Origin: Paenibacillus sp. RC67
GTDB lineage: Bacteria; Bacillota; Bacilli; Paenibacillales; NBRC-103111
Length of the DNA: 64,000 nucleotides
NCBI RefSeq assembly: GCF_030020805.1
Contig: NZ_CP125098.1
Coordinates: 1,158,001-1,222,000, forward strand
Direction: 5' to 3'
Within the stretch, counting starts at the first letter, position 1, and each line of letters begins with the position of its first letter. A model generated the notes under the pieces. It was not told where the DNA came from, searched no databases, and saw only the letters and a list, made by a program, of their open reading frames with translations. The translations under genes and the position numbers were made by a program. Below are positions 1 through 7,728 of this stretch, in pieces.

Positions 1-1
1 T

Positions 2-1186
2 CGAATGGTGCGAGACGTCGGCCTTGCGGAGGATCTTGCGCAGGATGCGCTTGTGATCGCATTGGAAAAATGGCCAGACAAGGGCATACCGGATAATCCG
101 GGTGCCTGGCTGATGGCAACAGCAAAACGGCGTGCGATCGATCAGTTAAGAAGGAACAAGCTGCGCGACCGAAAGTATGAAGAGTTTGGTCGCGATAATG
201 ATTTATACACGGAGCAAGACCTGGATATTGTGATGGACGGGGAGATCGGCGACGATCTCCTACGTTTGATCTTTACGACTTGCCACCCGATCCTTTCGCG
301 GGATGCGCGGGTAGCTCTGACGCTCCGTTTGCTCGGAGGTCTTACTACCGACGAAATCGCCCATGCTTTTCTCGTTGCTGAATCGACGATCGCACAGCGT
401 ATCGTACGGGCGAAGAAGACATTGAGCACAGCACAAGTTCCCTTCGAGCTTCCTGAGGGCGATGAGCTGAAGGAGCGGATAGCAACCGTACTTGAAGTTA
501 TTTATCTAATGTTCAATGAGGGATACGCGGCGACATCGGGCAGTACTTGGATACGCCCTTTGCTTAGTCAGGAAGCTCTCCGACTCGGTCGCGTTCTTGC
601 GGAGATTTCTCCTATGGAACCGGAGGTTCATGGGTTGGTTGCTCTGATGGAGATTCAATCGTCTCGGTTCAAAACCCGGGTAGGTCCAGCGGGTGAACCC
701 GTGCTTCTCATGGATCAAAACCGTGCGTTATGGGATCATTTGTTAATCCGCCGGGGATTAACCTCGCTCGAACGAGTCCAAAAGCTCGGACGTCCGCTGG
801 GTCCTTATGCTCTACAGGCCTCGATCTCCGCGTGCCACGCGCAAGCTCGAACCGCCGCGGAAACCGACTGGGTGCGTATTGCTGCTCTCTACGAAGCATT
901 ATCGCGCGCGATGCCTTCGCCTATCGTGGAGCTTAACCGTGCGGTGGCCATTGCCATGGCCTTCGGTCCGGTATTCGGTCTGCAGATAGTCGATGAGCTA
1001 TCTGCTGAGCCGTCGTTGAAGGAGTATCACCTTCTACCAAGCGTTCGCGGCGATCTGTTAGTCAAATTGGAACGCTTCGCTGAAGCGCGTGAAGAGTTCG
1101 AACGAGCTGCAACGTTGACGCGCAACGAGAGGGAGAGAGAGCTTTTGCTAAAACGTGCCGCAGAATGCACAAATGGCCTATGCTAA
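2..1186 (+). CDS. ECF42-type RNA polymerase sigma factor, 5' end outside window
   Basis: Extracytoplasmic-function sigma factor of the group usually encoded next to YCII/DGPF proteins (ECF42). The reading frame is open to the window edge. The first ATG (position 5) falls inside the conserved sigma-2 block (MVRDVGLAEDLAQDA), so roughly 20 N-terminal residues lie upstream. Sigma-2 continues through PGAWLMATAKRRAIDQLRR. The sigma-4 helix-turn-helix follows at about residues 90-140 (LGGLTTDEIAHAF, ESTIAQRIVRAKKTL). The remaining ~250 residues form the long C-terminal extension typical of this group, with TPR-like helices near the end (FAEAREEFERAATL). No anti-sigma factor gene is visible downstream. 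A terminator follows, and the next two genes carry matching ECF-type promoters, so this protein probably directs their transcription. Family assignment is firm; the regulon is inferred. Confidence 0.9.
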   Translation, partial: RMVRDVGLAEDLAQDALVIALEKWPDKGIPDNPGAWLMATAKRRAIDQLRRNKLRDRKYEEFGRDNDLYTEQDLDIVMDGEIGDDLLRLIFTTCHPILSRDARVALTLRLLGGLTTDEIAHAFLVAESTIAQRIVRAKKTLSTAQVPFELPEGDELKERIATVLEVIYLMFNEGYAATSGSTWIRPLLSQEALRLGRVLAEISPMEPEVHGLVALMEIQSSRFKTRVGPAGEPVLLMDQNRALWDHLLIRRGLTSLERVQKLGRPLGPYALQASISACHAQARTAAETDWVRIAALYEALSRAMPSPIVELNRAVAIAMAFGPVFGLQIVDELSAEPSLKEYHLLPSVRGDLLVKLERFAEAREEFERAATLTRNERERELLLKRAAECTNGLC

Positions 1187-1244
1187 AGAAGATCATGAGG
1201 TTAGGGATCGGTGTTCAGAGAGGAAACCATCCGTCTGAACCGGG

Positions 1245-1284
1245 AAAACGCAAATGGATATAAGGCCCATTTGCGTTTTTTTTT
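1245..1284 (+). terminator. Rho-independent terminator of the sigma factor gene
   Basis: The arms AAACGCAAATGG and CCATTTGCGTTT enclose a nine-base loop and run into nine T residues. The hairpin separates the sigma gene from the YCII gene, so the latter needs its own promoter. Confidence 0.9.
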
Positions 1285-1290
1285 ACACTC

Positions 1291-1319
1291 TGTCGATTAT
1301 TCCACTTCTCATTCGTCGT
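1291..1319 (+). promoter_or_regulatory. Predicted ECF42 promoter of the YCII gene
   Basis: TGTCGA at 1291-1296 and CGTCGT at 1314-1319 are separated by 17 bases. The same two boxes with the same spacing occur before the DUF1801 gene at 1791-1819. From memory, TGTCGA (-35) and CGA/TC-type -10 boxes are the reported preference of ECF42 sigma factors. The site lies 23 bases upstream of the YCII start codon. Confidence 0.75.
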
Positions 1320-1341
1320 ATAAGTAGAGGAGGGAAATGCA

Positions 1342-1773
1342 ATGAAATTTATGTTGATTGTTAAAGCGAGTGGGCACTCGGAGGCTGGCGTGAAGCCAAG
1401 TCGAGAGCTTATGGAGGCAATGGCGGCATATAACAAGACTTTGGACAAAGCCGGCGTGCTTCTCTCTGCAGAAGGGCTTCAGCCCAGTACTAGCGGGCTG
1501 CGGATTTCGTATCCGATTCCCGGCGGGAAGCCGAAGGTAACGGTAGGTCCTTTTGCGTGGGAGAAGCAGCTGGTTGCGGGATACACTCTGATTGAAGTGG
1601 AGTCAGAGGAAGAAGCGATTCAATGGGCCATGCGAATGCCGGATCCCCAGGGCTATGGCAATGGGGAAATTGAGCTCCGTCAACTTTTTGAGCAGGAACC
1701 AATAAGAGAGCCGAAACAGTGGGTCATGGAGGCTGATTTGCTGGACCAGATCGGTATGCTGAAAAATAGTTAA
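1342..1773 (+). CDS. YCII/DGPF-domain protein
   Basis: A 143-residue cytoplasmic protein of the YCII-related (DGPF) family, the standard genomic partner of ECF42 sigma factors. It starts MKFMLIVKASG and carries the family core VTVGPFAWEKQLVAGYTLIEV near residues 67-88; the DGPF motif reads VGPF here. The ATG has a good site (GAGGAGGG) nine bases upstream. No catalytic function is established for the DGPF partners. The gene has its own ECF-type promoter and is not cotranscribed with the sigma gene because of the intervening terminator. Confidence 0.9.
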   Translation: MKFMLIVKASGHSEAGVKPSRELMEAMAAYNKTLDKAGVLLSAEGLQPSTSGLRISYPIPGGKPKVTVGPFAWEKQLVAGYTLIEVESEEEAIQWAMRMPDPQGYGNGEIELRQLFEQEPIREPKQWVMEADLLDQIGMLKNS

Positions 1774-1790
1774 AAATATTTTTTAGTAGC

Positions 1791-1819
1791 TGTCGATTTG
1801 GGCATTTCCCGTTCGTCGT
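1791..1819 (+). promoter_or_regulatory. Predicted ECF42 promoter of the DUF1801 gene
   Basis: TGTCGA at 1791-1796 and CGTCGT at 1814-1819 with a 17-base spacer match the site at 1291-1319 exactly in boxes and spacing. Spacer sequences differ apart from a few bases near each box (TT after the first, TT before the second). This implies that a second target gene belongs to the sigma factor regulon. Confidence 0.72.
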
Positions 1820-1859
1820 GTTAATAGAAGCTGATTGAATGAAAAGGAGAATGAGAGAG

Positions 1860-2201
1860 ATGAACCCAGAGGTAACGGAATTTATTGAGGCGGTAAAGGA
1901 ACCATGGCAGAGAGAGTTGAGCTTTAGTCTTCGTGAAGCAGTTCGAAGGGCGGTTCCGGCTATTCAAGAGCGCATTCAGTACAAGAAACCCCACTTTTTG
2001 AGCAAGGGCAAATACGCCGCCGTCATCAGCACGTCGAAAGATGCCGTAAGCTTTACGATCTTTAATGCAAATGAGCTTGTCCTTCCGGAGGGAATGTTCG
2101 ACGGGCCTCCCGAAAGAAAAACCATAAAGCTGCGTCAAGGCCAGAAGGTCGATTTTGATCAACTTTCGACACTAGTAAGTCAAGCCGCTGCGTCGTTGTA
2201 A
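1860..2201 (+). CDS. DUF1801 domain protein
   Basis: A 113-residue protein of the DUF1801 (YdhG-like) family, recognised by NPEVTEFIEAVKEPWQRELSFSLREAV, the YKKPHFLSKGKYAAV strand block and a C-terminal LRQGQKVDFDQL. Three in-frame ATGs exist at 1839, 1851 and 1860. The ribosome site AAAGGAGA at 1843-1850 favours the last. The family has a cystatin/FrataxinFe-chaperone-like fold in known members but no agreed function. Its ECF-type promoter ties it to the sigma factor at the window start. Confidence 0.85.
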   Translation: MNPEVTEFIEAVKEPWQRELSFSLREAVRRAVPAIQERIQYKKPHFLSKGKYAAVISTSKDAVSFTIFNANELVLPEGMFDGPPERKTIKLRQGQKVDFDQLSTLVSQAAASL

Positions 2202-2231
2202 GTGGGTGTAGAGAAGTTATACATTTCTTGC

Positions 2232-2259
2232 AAAAAACCGCCATCCGTGGCGGTTTTTT
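2232..2259 (+). terminator. Rho-independent terminator
   Basis: AAAAAACCGCC and GGCGGTTTTTT flank a five-base loop. The hairpin closes the DUF1801 transcript; because it has A and T tracts on both sides it may also act for the convergent gene at 2325-2750. Confidence 0.9.
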
Positions 2260-2324
2260 GACTATAGTAATAGTAGCAGGTATGGAGTAGATAAATAAAG
2301 AAAACGTAGCGAATCTCTTACTCA

Positions 2325-2750
2325 TTACTCATTTTTTTTGGTGAATATCTGAAAAGTAACTCCGAACTTGTCCGTTACAATACCATAAGCGGGGCTAAAA
2401 TGAGTTTCCTGCAAAGGAAAGCTCACTTGGCCTTCTTGCTGTAAGGAGTCATACAATTGGTGTGCTTCTTCCATATCGTTAGTTGTAATACAGATGTATA
2501 CTGCATTTCCTCCTTGGTGCGGTTGATCAGGTGTATTATCGGCAACGAACAGATCTGCTTCGCCGATTTTTAGTACGGAGTGGGCCAGACGTTCTTTTAT
2601 ATTCTCCGGTACAGGGGATTCTGAGCTTATGGGCGCTTCGCCGAAGGTTTGTGTAAAAAGGACTTTTGCATGTAGTGCTTTTTCATAAAATTGGATAGCC
2701 TCTTTGGCATTCCCATCCAACATGATAAAAGGGGTCATTTGTAAAATCAT
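2325..2750 (-). CDS. VOC-family (PhnB/glyoxalase-like) protein
   Basis: A 141-residue vicinal-oxygen-chelate protein of the PhnB/YjdN-like type. It shows the expected start TPFIMLDGNAKEAIQFYEKAL, a central VYICITTNDMEEAHQLYDSL and the C-terminal pair FSPAYGIVTDKFGVTFQIF. The family forms dimers with paired beta-alpha-beta-beta-beta modules and is often annotated as 3-demethylubiquinone methyltransferase-like, a name not supported by function here. The ATG has AGGAGCTG upstream on the minus strand. Metal ligands cannot be assigned with confidence, and the substrate is unknown. Confidence 0.85.
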   Translation of the reverse strand: MILQMTPFIMLDGNAKEAIQFYEKALHAKVLFTQTFGEAPISSESPVPENIKERLAHSVLKIGEADLFVADNTPDQPHQGGNAVYICITTNDMEEAHQLYDSLQQEGQVSFPLQETHFSPAYGIVTDKFGVTFQIFTKKNE

Positions 2751-2771
2751 GGTATACAGCTCCTTTAGTTA

Positions 2772-2954
2772 TTAATTTTTGGAGTCCAGTTTTGCTAAGT
2801 TCTGCTGGTCTTGATATTTATAATAAACGATGATAGTGACAGCTATTGTCATAATAATAAAAATAAAAAAAGAATGAAGCCATCTCCAGATCGAAACGAT
2901 TGATGGAAGGCAAAATGGCCAAGAACGATATCTTTTTATGCTATCCAACCCCAT
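2772..2954 (-). CDS. Possible small membrane protein
   Basis: A 60-codon frame just upstream of the VOC gene on the same strand. It contains one plausible transmembrane stretch (FFIFIIMTIAVTIIVYY, residues 29-45) followed by a charged tail. No convincing ribosome site precedes the ATG and no family is recognised. It may be a real short membrane protein or chance. Confidence 0.25.
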   Translation of the reverse strand: MGLDSIKRYRSWPFCLPSIVSIWRWLHSFFIFIIMTIAVTIIVYYKYQDQQNLAKLDSKN

Positions 2955-2975
2955 GATGTGCCGAATCGGCTATTC

Positions 2976-2991
2976 GCTTAAGCGCTTTACC
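2976..2991. promoter_or_regulatory. AAGCGCTT palindrome upstream of the sensor kinase
   Basis: Read on the minus strand this is GGTAAAGCGCTTAAGC, close to the palindrome found before lacI, iolD and iolG (GGTTAAGCGCTTAACC-like). It could be a LacI/CcpA-family site. The only support is sequence resemblance. Confidence 0.35.
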
Positions 2992-3123
2992 TAAACTTAA
3001 CCTTTACCATGCAAAAAGCGGTTGTAAGCCGATTTTTAGCTCTATATAATAAGCAATAAAGAGGGGGGAAACCGGTTTACGTGGACACGGCGATTCAAAG
3101 AGTCACAACGGAAGATTTCAATT

Positions 3124-3137
3124 TGGAAGCGCTTTAT
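3124..3137. promoter_or_regulatory. Candidate CcpA (cre) site before yesM-type gene
   Basis: TGGAAGCGCTTTAT agrees with the cre consensus TGWAANCGNTNWCA at 11 of 14 positions. It lies 30 bases before the kinase start codon, a position where bound CcpA could repress this sugar-uptake unit. Confidence 0.35.
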
Positions 3138-3166
3138 TAATGTTTCGTCAAGCGAGGTGAAGGTTA

Positions 3167-4903
3167 TTGAACATACCGATGCTGCGGAGAGACTATTCGA
3201 GACCGTACTCGTTGAAATATCAACTGATTGTCATTTTATTCATAAGCTCGTTGACTCCGCTAATATTGATCGGAAGCATATCGTATTTTTCCATGTATGC
3301 CATTTTGCAAAACAAGGCTGAAGGAGGTGTGCAGAGCAACCTGCATCAGGTACGGATTTCGTTAGAGGATACGATAGGACAACTGAACCACACCTCTCAG
3401 CAGCTTGCTTTTGACGGTAGAGTGGGCAAAAACTTGGAGAGCTACTTGGCCGCTGATTATTACGAGAAAAAAAGGCTGAATGACGACATTCGCAGCGAGC
3501 TCAGTCTGATTCATTTTACGAACCCGACGCTCGGCCTTATGTTCTATTATTTTTCGAAGGATAACCAGAAGCTGTTTGAGAATTTTAATGTGCGTGATGA
3601 TGACATTCTGAAGCTTCCTGTGCTGATCCGATTTGATAAAATAACATATTTCGGACCGCATCGTTCGTTAAATCCGATTGATGGGAATGAAGTGCTATCG
3701 ATACTGCGCAAGGTGGAGCTGCCGGATCGCGATGATGTTTATGTCTATATTGAGACCAACTTCAAGCTGGCGGAGAGCATTATTAAGGACAACGACCAGT
3801 TCGGCGGCCATCTGGTCCATCTCATTGTGGACAATAACGGCAAGGTAGTATACAGCGAAAATAAGACCGATTTTCCGATCGCATCCGTTGCATCGTCTGC
3901 AAAGATGAAGGAAACGGCTTCAGGAGAGTACTACATGTTCGAGGAGACGAGCAATCAGTCTTGGAAAGTGATGGCTGCCGTTCCTCAAGTCGTATATAAG
4001 CAGGAAATTAATCGATGGATCAAACAATTCGCATTTTTCGCGGTGCTTACTTTAGCGGCCAGCGGCTATCTCGCGTGGCTCATATGGCGTACGGTGTACC
4101 GTCCGCTTAATGTGCTGAATGCGGATATTCGCAGCGTAAAGCATAATTATGAGCACTTCCCAACGAGGCAATCTCACATATCGGAATTTGCCGTCATTTA
4201 CCGTGAATTCGCTGAGATGAGGAGTCGCATATTCGAGCTGATTGACGAGGTCGAGCAAAAAGAGAAGGGCAAGGCTCTCCTTGAAGTTGAAAAGCTGATG
4301 ACCCAGATTAATCCGCATTTTATCCATAATACGTTGGATACAGTACGCTGGCTGGCCCGAGCTAATGGACAAAGAGACATTGATCGTCTCGTATCGATGC
4401 TTAATAAAGTGCTTTATTATAATCTCGGCAAAGGAGGCCCGGCCCGCATACGCGATGAGATCGAGGCTTTGCGGCATTATGTGGAGCTGCAAGGAATACG
4501 TTACCATTTTGAATTCGACGTCCATATTCACGCGAACCCTAAGGCGCTGGAGCTGCCGATACCAAGATTTATCCTGCAGCCTTTGGTTGAAAATGCGCTT
4601 TATCACGGAATGGAGGATCAAGGCGCCATAGAGGTAGTTGTCATGGAGGATGGGAAGTCGCATGTCATTATCGAAGTGAGGGACAACGGAGAAGGAATGA
4701 CACAGGAAGAGATTGATCGCCTTGTCCTTGAAGATAATCCGGAAAGAAAAAGGGTAGGTCTTGGCATTGGGCTGCAGTATGTGTATCGTATGGTCAAATT
4801 CCAGTTTGGCTCGGAAGCAAGCTTTCATATCGAGAGTACGATAGGTTCAGGTACAACGATTCGGCTCCGTCTTCCTGTTGCGGAGTCTGAGCTCATGAGC
4901 TGA
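3167..4903 (+). CDS. YesM-type sensor histidine kinase
   Basis: Membrane sensor kinase of the YesM family, 578 residues from a TTG start chosen for its GAGGTGA ribosome site (3154-3160); an ATG at 3179 is the alternative. One transmembrane helix lies near residues 19-42 and a second near 290-310. An extracytoplasmic sensor domain sits between them, and a HAMP linker follows. The His_kinase box INPHFIHNTLD places the phospho-acceptor at H384. The ATPase part shows QPLVENALYHG, DNGEGM and GLGIGLQ. It is followed after 71 bases by its response regulator and then an ABC importer, so it most likely senses an extracellular sugar or a related ligand. Confidence 0.93.
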   Translation: MNIPMLRRDYSRPYSLKYQLIVILFISSLTPLILIGSISYFSMYAILQNKAEGGVQSNLHQVRISLEDTIGQLNHTSQQLAFDGRVGKNLESYLAADYYEKKRLNDDIRSELSLIHFTNPTLGLMFYYFSKDNQKLFENFNVRDDDILKLPVLIRFDKITYFGPHRSLNPIDGNEVLSILRKVELPDRDDVYVYIETNFKLAESIIKDNDQFGGHLVHLIVDNNGKVVYSENKTDFPIASVASSAKMKETASGEYYMFEETSNQSWKVMAAVPQVVYKQEINRWIKQFAFFAVLTLAASGYLAWLIWRTVYRPLNVLNADIRSVKHNYEHFPTRQSHISEFAVIYREFAEMRSRIFELIDEVEQKEKGKALLEVEKLMTQINPHFIHNTLDTVRWLARANGQRDIDRLVSMLNKVLYYNLGKGGPARIRDEIEALRHYVELQGIRYHFEFDVHIHANPKALELPIPRFILQPLVENALYHGMEDQGAIEVVVMEDGKSHVIIEVRDNGEGMTQEEIDRLVLEDNPERKRVGLGIGLQYVYRMVKFQFGSEASFHIESTIGSGTTIRLRLPVAESELMS

Positions 4904-4974
4904 CTTACGAGAGAGCATCCATAGCAAGGAAGGATTATTTTACAGGACAGAGGACTCATTGGGAGGTGCCAACG

Positions 4975-5772
4975 ATGATGAAAGTACTGGTGGTAGATGA
5001 TGATCATTTAGTACGCAAGGGCTTCATCTCCATGATGCCGTGGGAAGACTATAACCTGGAAGTCGTGGGGGAAGCCTCAAACGGCCGTAAAGCTTTGGAG
5101 TTTCTCGAGCACCATCAGGTCAACCTGCTGATAACGGATTTGGCTATGCCAGTCATGTCTGGAATTGATCTGATGCGCTCCGTCAAGGAGCGGCATCGCA
5201 ATGTAGCGATGGTTGTGCTTACCTTTCATCAGGATTTTGAATTCATTCAGGAAGCACTGCGTCTGGGTGCGCTTGATTATATTACGAAGGTCGAGCTTGA
5301 ACATGAGCATATGGGTGAAGTGCTGAAGCGAATCGTGGACAAGATGAAGGAGCAGGCTCCTGACGTGAATTGGCGAACGGAGCTAACCGATGGTTTGCAG
5401 GAGGAAGAAGAAGGAGCTTATTCCCCTGAAGTGAAGGCCAGCGTTGCCAAGGCGGTACATATTATTCATCAAGAGCTGCAGGAGGAGCTTCATCTGCCGG
5501 ATGTCGCCAGAAGAGTGAATATGAGCCGCAGTTATTTCAGCCGCTGCTTCCGGGATATCGTGGGCAAGACATTCAATGACTACATTCGGGAGGTGCGGGT
5601 CAATCATGCCAAGGAGCTGCTTAGCCGTACGGAGAGGACCATCGGCTGGGTGGCTACTCAGTCGGGATATCCGAATGAAAAATATTTTGGCAAAGTTTTT
5701 CGTGAAATTGCCGGTGTATTGCCTAGCGAGTTTCGCAAAATGGAACACGAAGTCGCAAATCGTCTTCCATAA
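4975..5772 (+). CDS. YesN-type response regulator, AraC output
   Basis: A 265-residue response regulator. The receiver domain has the acidic pocket VVDDD (residues 8-10) and phospho-acceptor D55 in LLITDLAMP. The C-terminal AraC DNA-binding domain covers about residues 160-260 (VARRVNMSRSYFSRCFRDIVG; GYPNEKYFGKVFREIAG). It is short for a YesN protein because the usual middle domain is almost absent. The ATG at 4975 is preferred over an upstream GTG at 4966, because GGGAGG at 4961-4966 is properly spaced from it. It probably activates the importer genes that follow. Confidence 0.93.
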   Translation: MMKVLVVDDDHLVRKGFISMMPWEDYNLEVVGEASNGRKALEFLEHHQVNLLITDLAMPVMSGIDLMRSVKERHRNVAMVVLTFHQDFEFIQEALRLGALDYITKVELEHEHMGEVLKRIVDKMKEQAPDVNWRTELTDGLQEEEEGAYSPEVKASVAKAVHIIHQELQEELHLPDVARRVNMSRSYFSRCFRDIVGKTFNDYIREVRVNHAKELLSRTERTIGWVATQSGYPNEKYFGKVFREIAGVLPSEFRKMEHEVANRLP

Positions 5773-5888
5773 AGTGCAATATCGTCTACAAAGCTGTGAG
5801 ATAGGACGATCGTGAGATGATTTGTGCCGCAATTCAGGACACAAACTGACCTGGTCGTCTTTCTTTTTCCCTACAATGTAAGTGAAGT

Positions 5889-5990
5889 AAGTTTTCTAAC
5901 GAAAACTCTAAGATGATGCTTACGAAGTTAGTTTTCTAACGAAAACTCTGAGAGAATGCTTACGAAGACAGTTTTCTAACGAAAACTTTG
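5889..5990 (+). repeat. Three 40-bp leader repeats (mini-ORF plus hairpin)
   Basis: AGTTTTCTAACGAAAACT hairpins occur three times at exact 40-base intervals. Between them, ATGCTTACGAAG occurs at 5916 and 5956. Each ATG opens a seven-codon frame (MLTKLVF, MLTKTVF) that stops at the TAA in the hairpin loop. The last copy runs into TTTGAGGAGGGG, the ribosome site of the binding-protein gene at 6003. A related single copy lies at 9781-9835. The array is in the intergenic region between the regulator and the importer, so it is probably transcribed as part of the 5' leader. I know no named RNA family for it. Confidence 0.7.
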
Positions 5991-6002
5991 AGGAGGGGAA
6001 GT

Positions 6003-7655
6003 ATGAAAAAGAAAAAAGCATGGCTGATGTTAACCGCATTCATTGTCTTCATGACGGCATGTTCGAGCAATACTCCCGAAGCAAGCAAGACAGCAGACAC
6101 TCCTAAACCTTCAGGACAGCCTAACGCCAAGATCGATCCGTTCAAGATGCCCAGTCCTATCGAGGTAACGACCTTCAAAAGCGTGAGCCCAGGCGCCAAG
6201 CTGCCAGCAGGCGATACGGTAGAAAGCAATCAGTACATGAAATACATCTCAGAAAAAGCCAACATCAATTTTAAAATACTATGGTATGCCTCCGGTCAGG
6301 ACTACGACCAGAAAATGAAGCTGGCCATCGCGAGCAACGATCTGCCGGATATGATGCTAGTTAATGAACAGATGTTCCTGGCACTAGCAGATGCAGGTCA
6401 GATCGAGGATCTGAGCAAGGTTTACGAGCAATACGCGTCCCCGTTAACAAAGGAGCTGTATGCGTCCACAAGCAATAAAGCGTTGGAGAAAGCGACATAT
6501 AAAGGCAAGCTGATGGGCATACCGAACATTAGCGTTCAGGCGGATGCGGCCAGTATGGTGTGGCTGCGCAAAGACTGGATGGACAAATTGGGGCTGCAGC
6601 CGCCCAAAACGATCGATGACGTTATCTCCATTGCCAAAGCTTTTGTTGAAAAAGACCCTGATGGCAACGGCAAGGCGGACACCATCGGTCTGGCGGGCTC
6701 TGAAGGATCACTTAGCGTTCCGGGTAAGGCGCAGCGGATCGATTTTAAAGGCTTCTTCCAGGCCTTCGGCGCGTATCCAGGCAATTGGATCAAGGACAGC
6801 AAGGGCAATATTGTCTACGCCTCCATCCTCCCCGAAACGAAGCAGGCTCTCGGCAAGCTGCGTGAGATGTATTCGGCGGGCTTGATCGATAAGGAGTTTG
6901 CTCTGCGCAAAGATCCGAACCAGGTCGTTGTCGGCGGTAAAGCAGGCATTTTCTTTGGCCCATGGTGGTCGGGAGGCTTGATATCGGATGCAATAAAAAA
7001 TGATCCGAAGGTCGATTTTGTTCCTTACCTGATTCCTGATGCCAAAGGAGTGGTCAACAACCTGATGATTCCTGTCAGCAATACGTTCCTTGTCGTCAAG
7101 AAAGGGATGAAGCACCCGGAAGCGGCAATGGTTTATGCCAATACCTTTATTGCGGCACAGCGTAAAGCAGATCCGGATTCGCTGAAGCTGGATTTCTCCG
7201 TAAGCGCCGAATATTGGCCGGTCGGAAATGCCACTTACGACTATAGTGATGCCGTGGAACGTAAGGCAGATGTTCTAAAAAAAGCGCTGAACGGTCAAAC
7301 CAAGCCGGAAGAGCTCAGCCCGGAGATGAAAGAGCTCTATGACAAGGCGATGAGGGATCAGAAGAATCCGAAAGCCGATCTGAAGGATTGGTCGGGCTAC
7401 TACGGTTACACCGTGCCTGCCGATTTGCTCAAAATGAATATGAACAAAATATACAGCGAGTATACAGCCGTTACGAAGACGATGGAACGCAAGTGGGCCA
7501 ACCTGCAAAAGCTCGAGAAAGAGGCCTTCTTCAAAATTGTCATGGGCGAGCAGCCTTTGGATTCCTTTGACCAGTTCGTAACCGATTGGAAATCGCAAGG
7601 CGGCGACGAGATCAGCAAAGAAGTTGTAGATGAGATTAACAAGGCCAAAAAATAA
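6003..7655 (+). CDS. ABC importer solute-binding lipoprotein (LplA-like)
   Basis: A 550-residue extracellular binding protein of the large LplA/family-1 type that works with LplB/LplC-like permeases. The signal peptide ends in the lipobox FMTAC, giving a lipidated Cys20. The mature protein has the family pattern of early IKLxWY-like strands, PDMMLVNEQ, MVWLRKDWMDKLGLQPPKTIDD and DPDGNGKADTIGL. The last is a typical calcium-like loop of this family. The ATG at 6003 follows GAGGAGGGG; the frame extends to a TTG at 5988 that lacks a site. No ATPase gene is present nearby, as is usual when a shared MsmX-type ATPase serves several importers. Confidence 0.93.
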   Translation: MKKKKAWLMLTAFIVFMTACSSNTPEASKTADTPKPSGQPNAKIDPFKMPSPIEVTTFKSVSPGAKLPAGDTVESNQYMKYISEKANINFKILWYASGQDYDQKMKLAIASNDLPDMMLVNEQMFLALADAGQIEDLSKVYEQYASPLTKELYASTSNKALEKATYKGKLMGIPNISVQADAASMVWLRKDWMDKLGLQPPKTIDDVISIAKAFVEKDPDGNGKADTIGLAGSEGSLSVPGKAQRIDFKGFFQAFGAYPGNWIKDSKGNIVYASILPETKQALGKLREMYSAGLIDKEFALRKDPNQVVVGGKAGIFFGPWWSGGLISDAIKNDPKVDFVPYLIPDAKGVVNNLMIPVSNTFLVVKKGMKHPEAAMVYANTFIAAQRKADPDSLKLDFSVSAEYWPVGNATYDYSDAVERKADVLKKALNGQTKPEELSPEMKELYDKAMRDQKNPKADLKDWSGYYGYTVPADLLKMNMNKIYSEYTAVTKTMERKWANLQKLEKEAFFKIVMGEQPLDSFDQFVTDWKSQGGDEISKEVVDEINKAKK

Positions 7656-7675
7656 TACAGAAAAGATAGAGTGAG

Positions 7676-7706
7676 AGCACCTCCCGTGAAAGGCGGTGCT
7701 TTCTTC
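7676..7706 (+). terminator. Hairpin between binding protein and permease
   Basis: AGCACCTCC and GGCGGTGCT form a stem followed by TTCTTC. The weak T tract suggests partial termination or a 3' stabiliser, which would give more binding-protein transcript than permease transcript. Confidence 0.6.
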
Positions 7707-7728
7707 ATCTGATCACCCGAGGTGAGAC

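Noticed and set aside
4052..4828. 258-codon minus-strand frame inside the sensor kinase gene
   Set aside because: It lies wholly antisense to a well-supported kinase, has no ribosome site and no recognisable motif.
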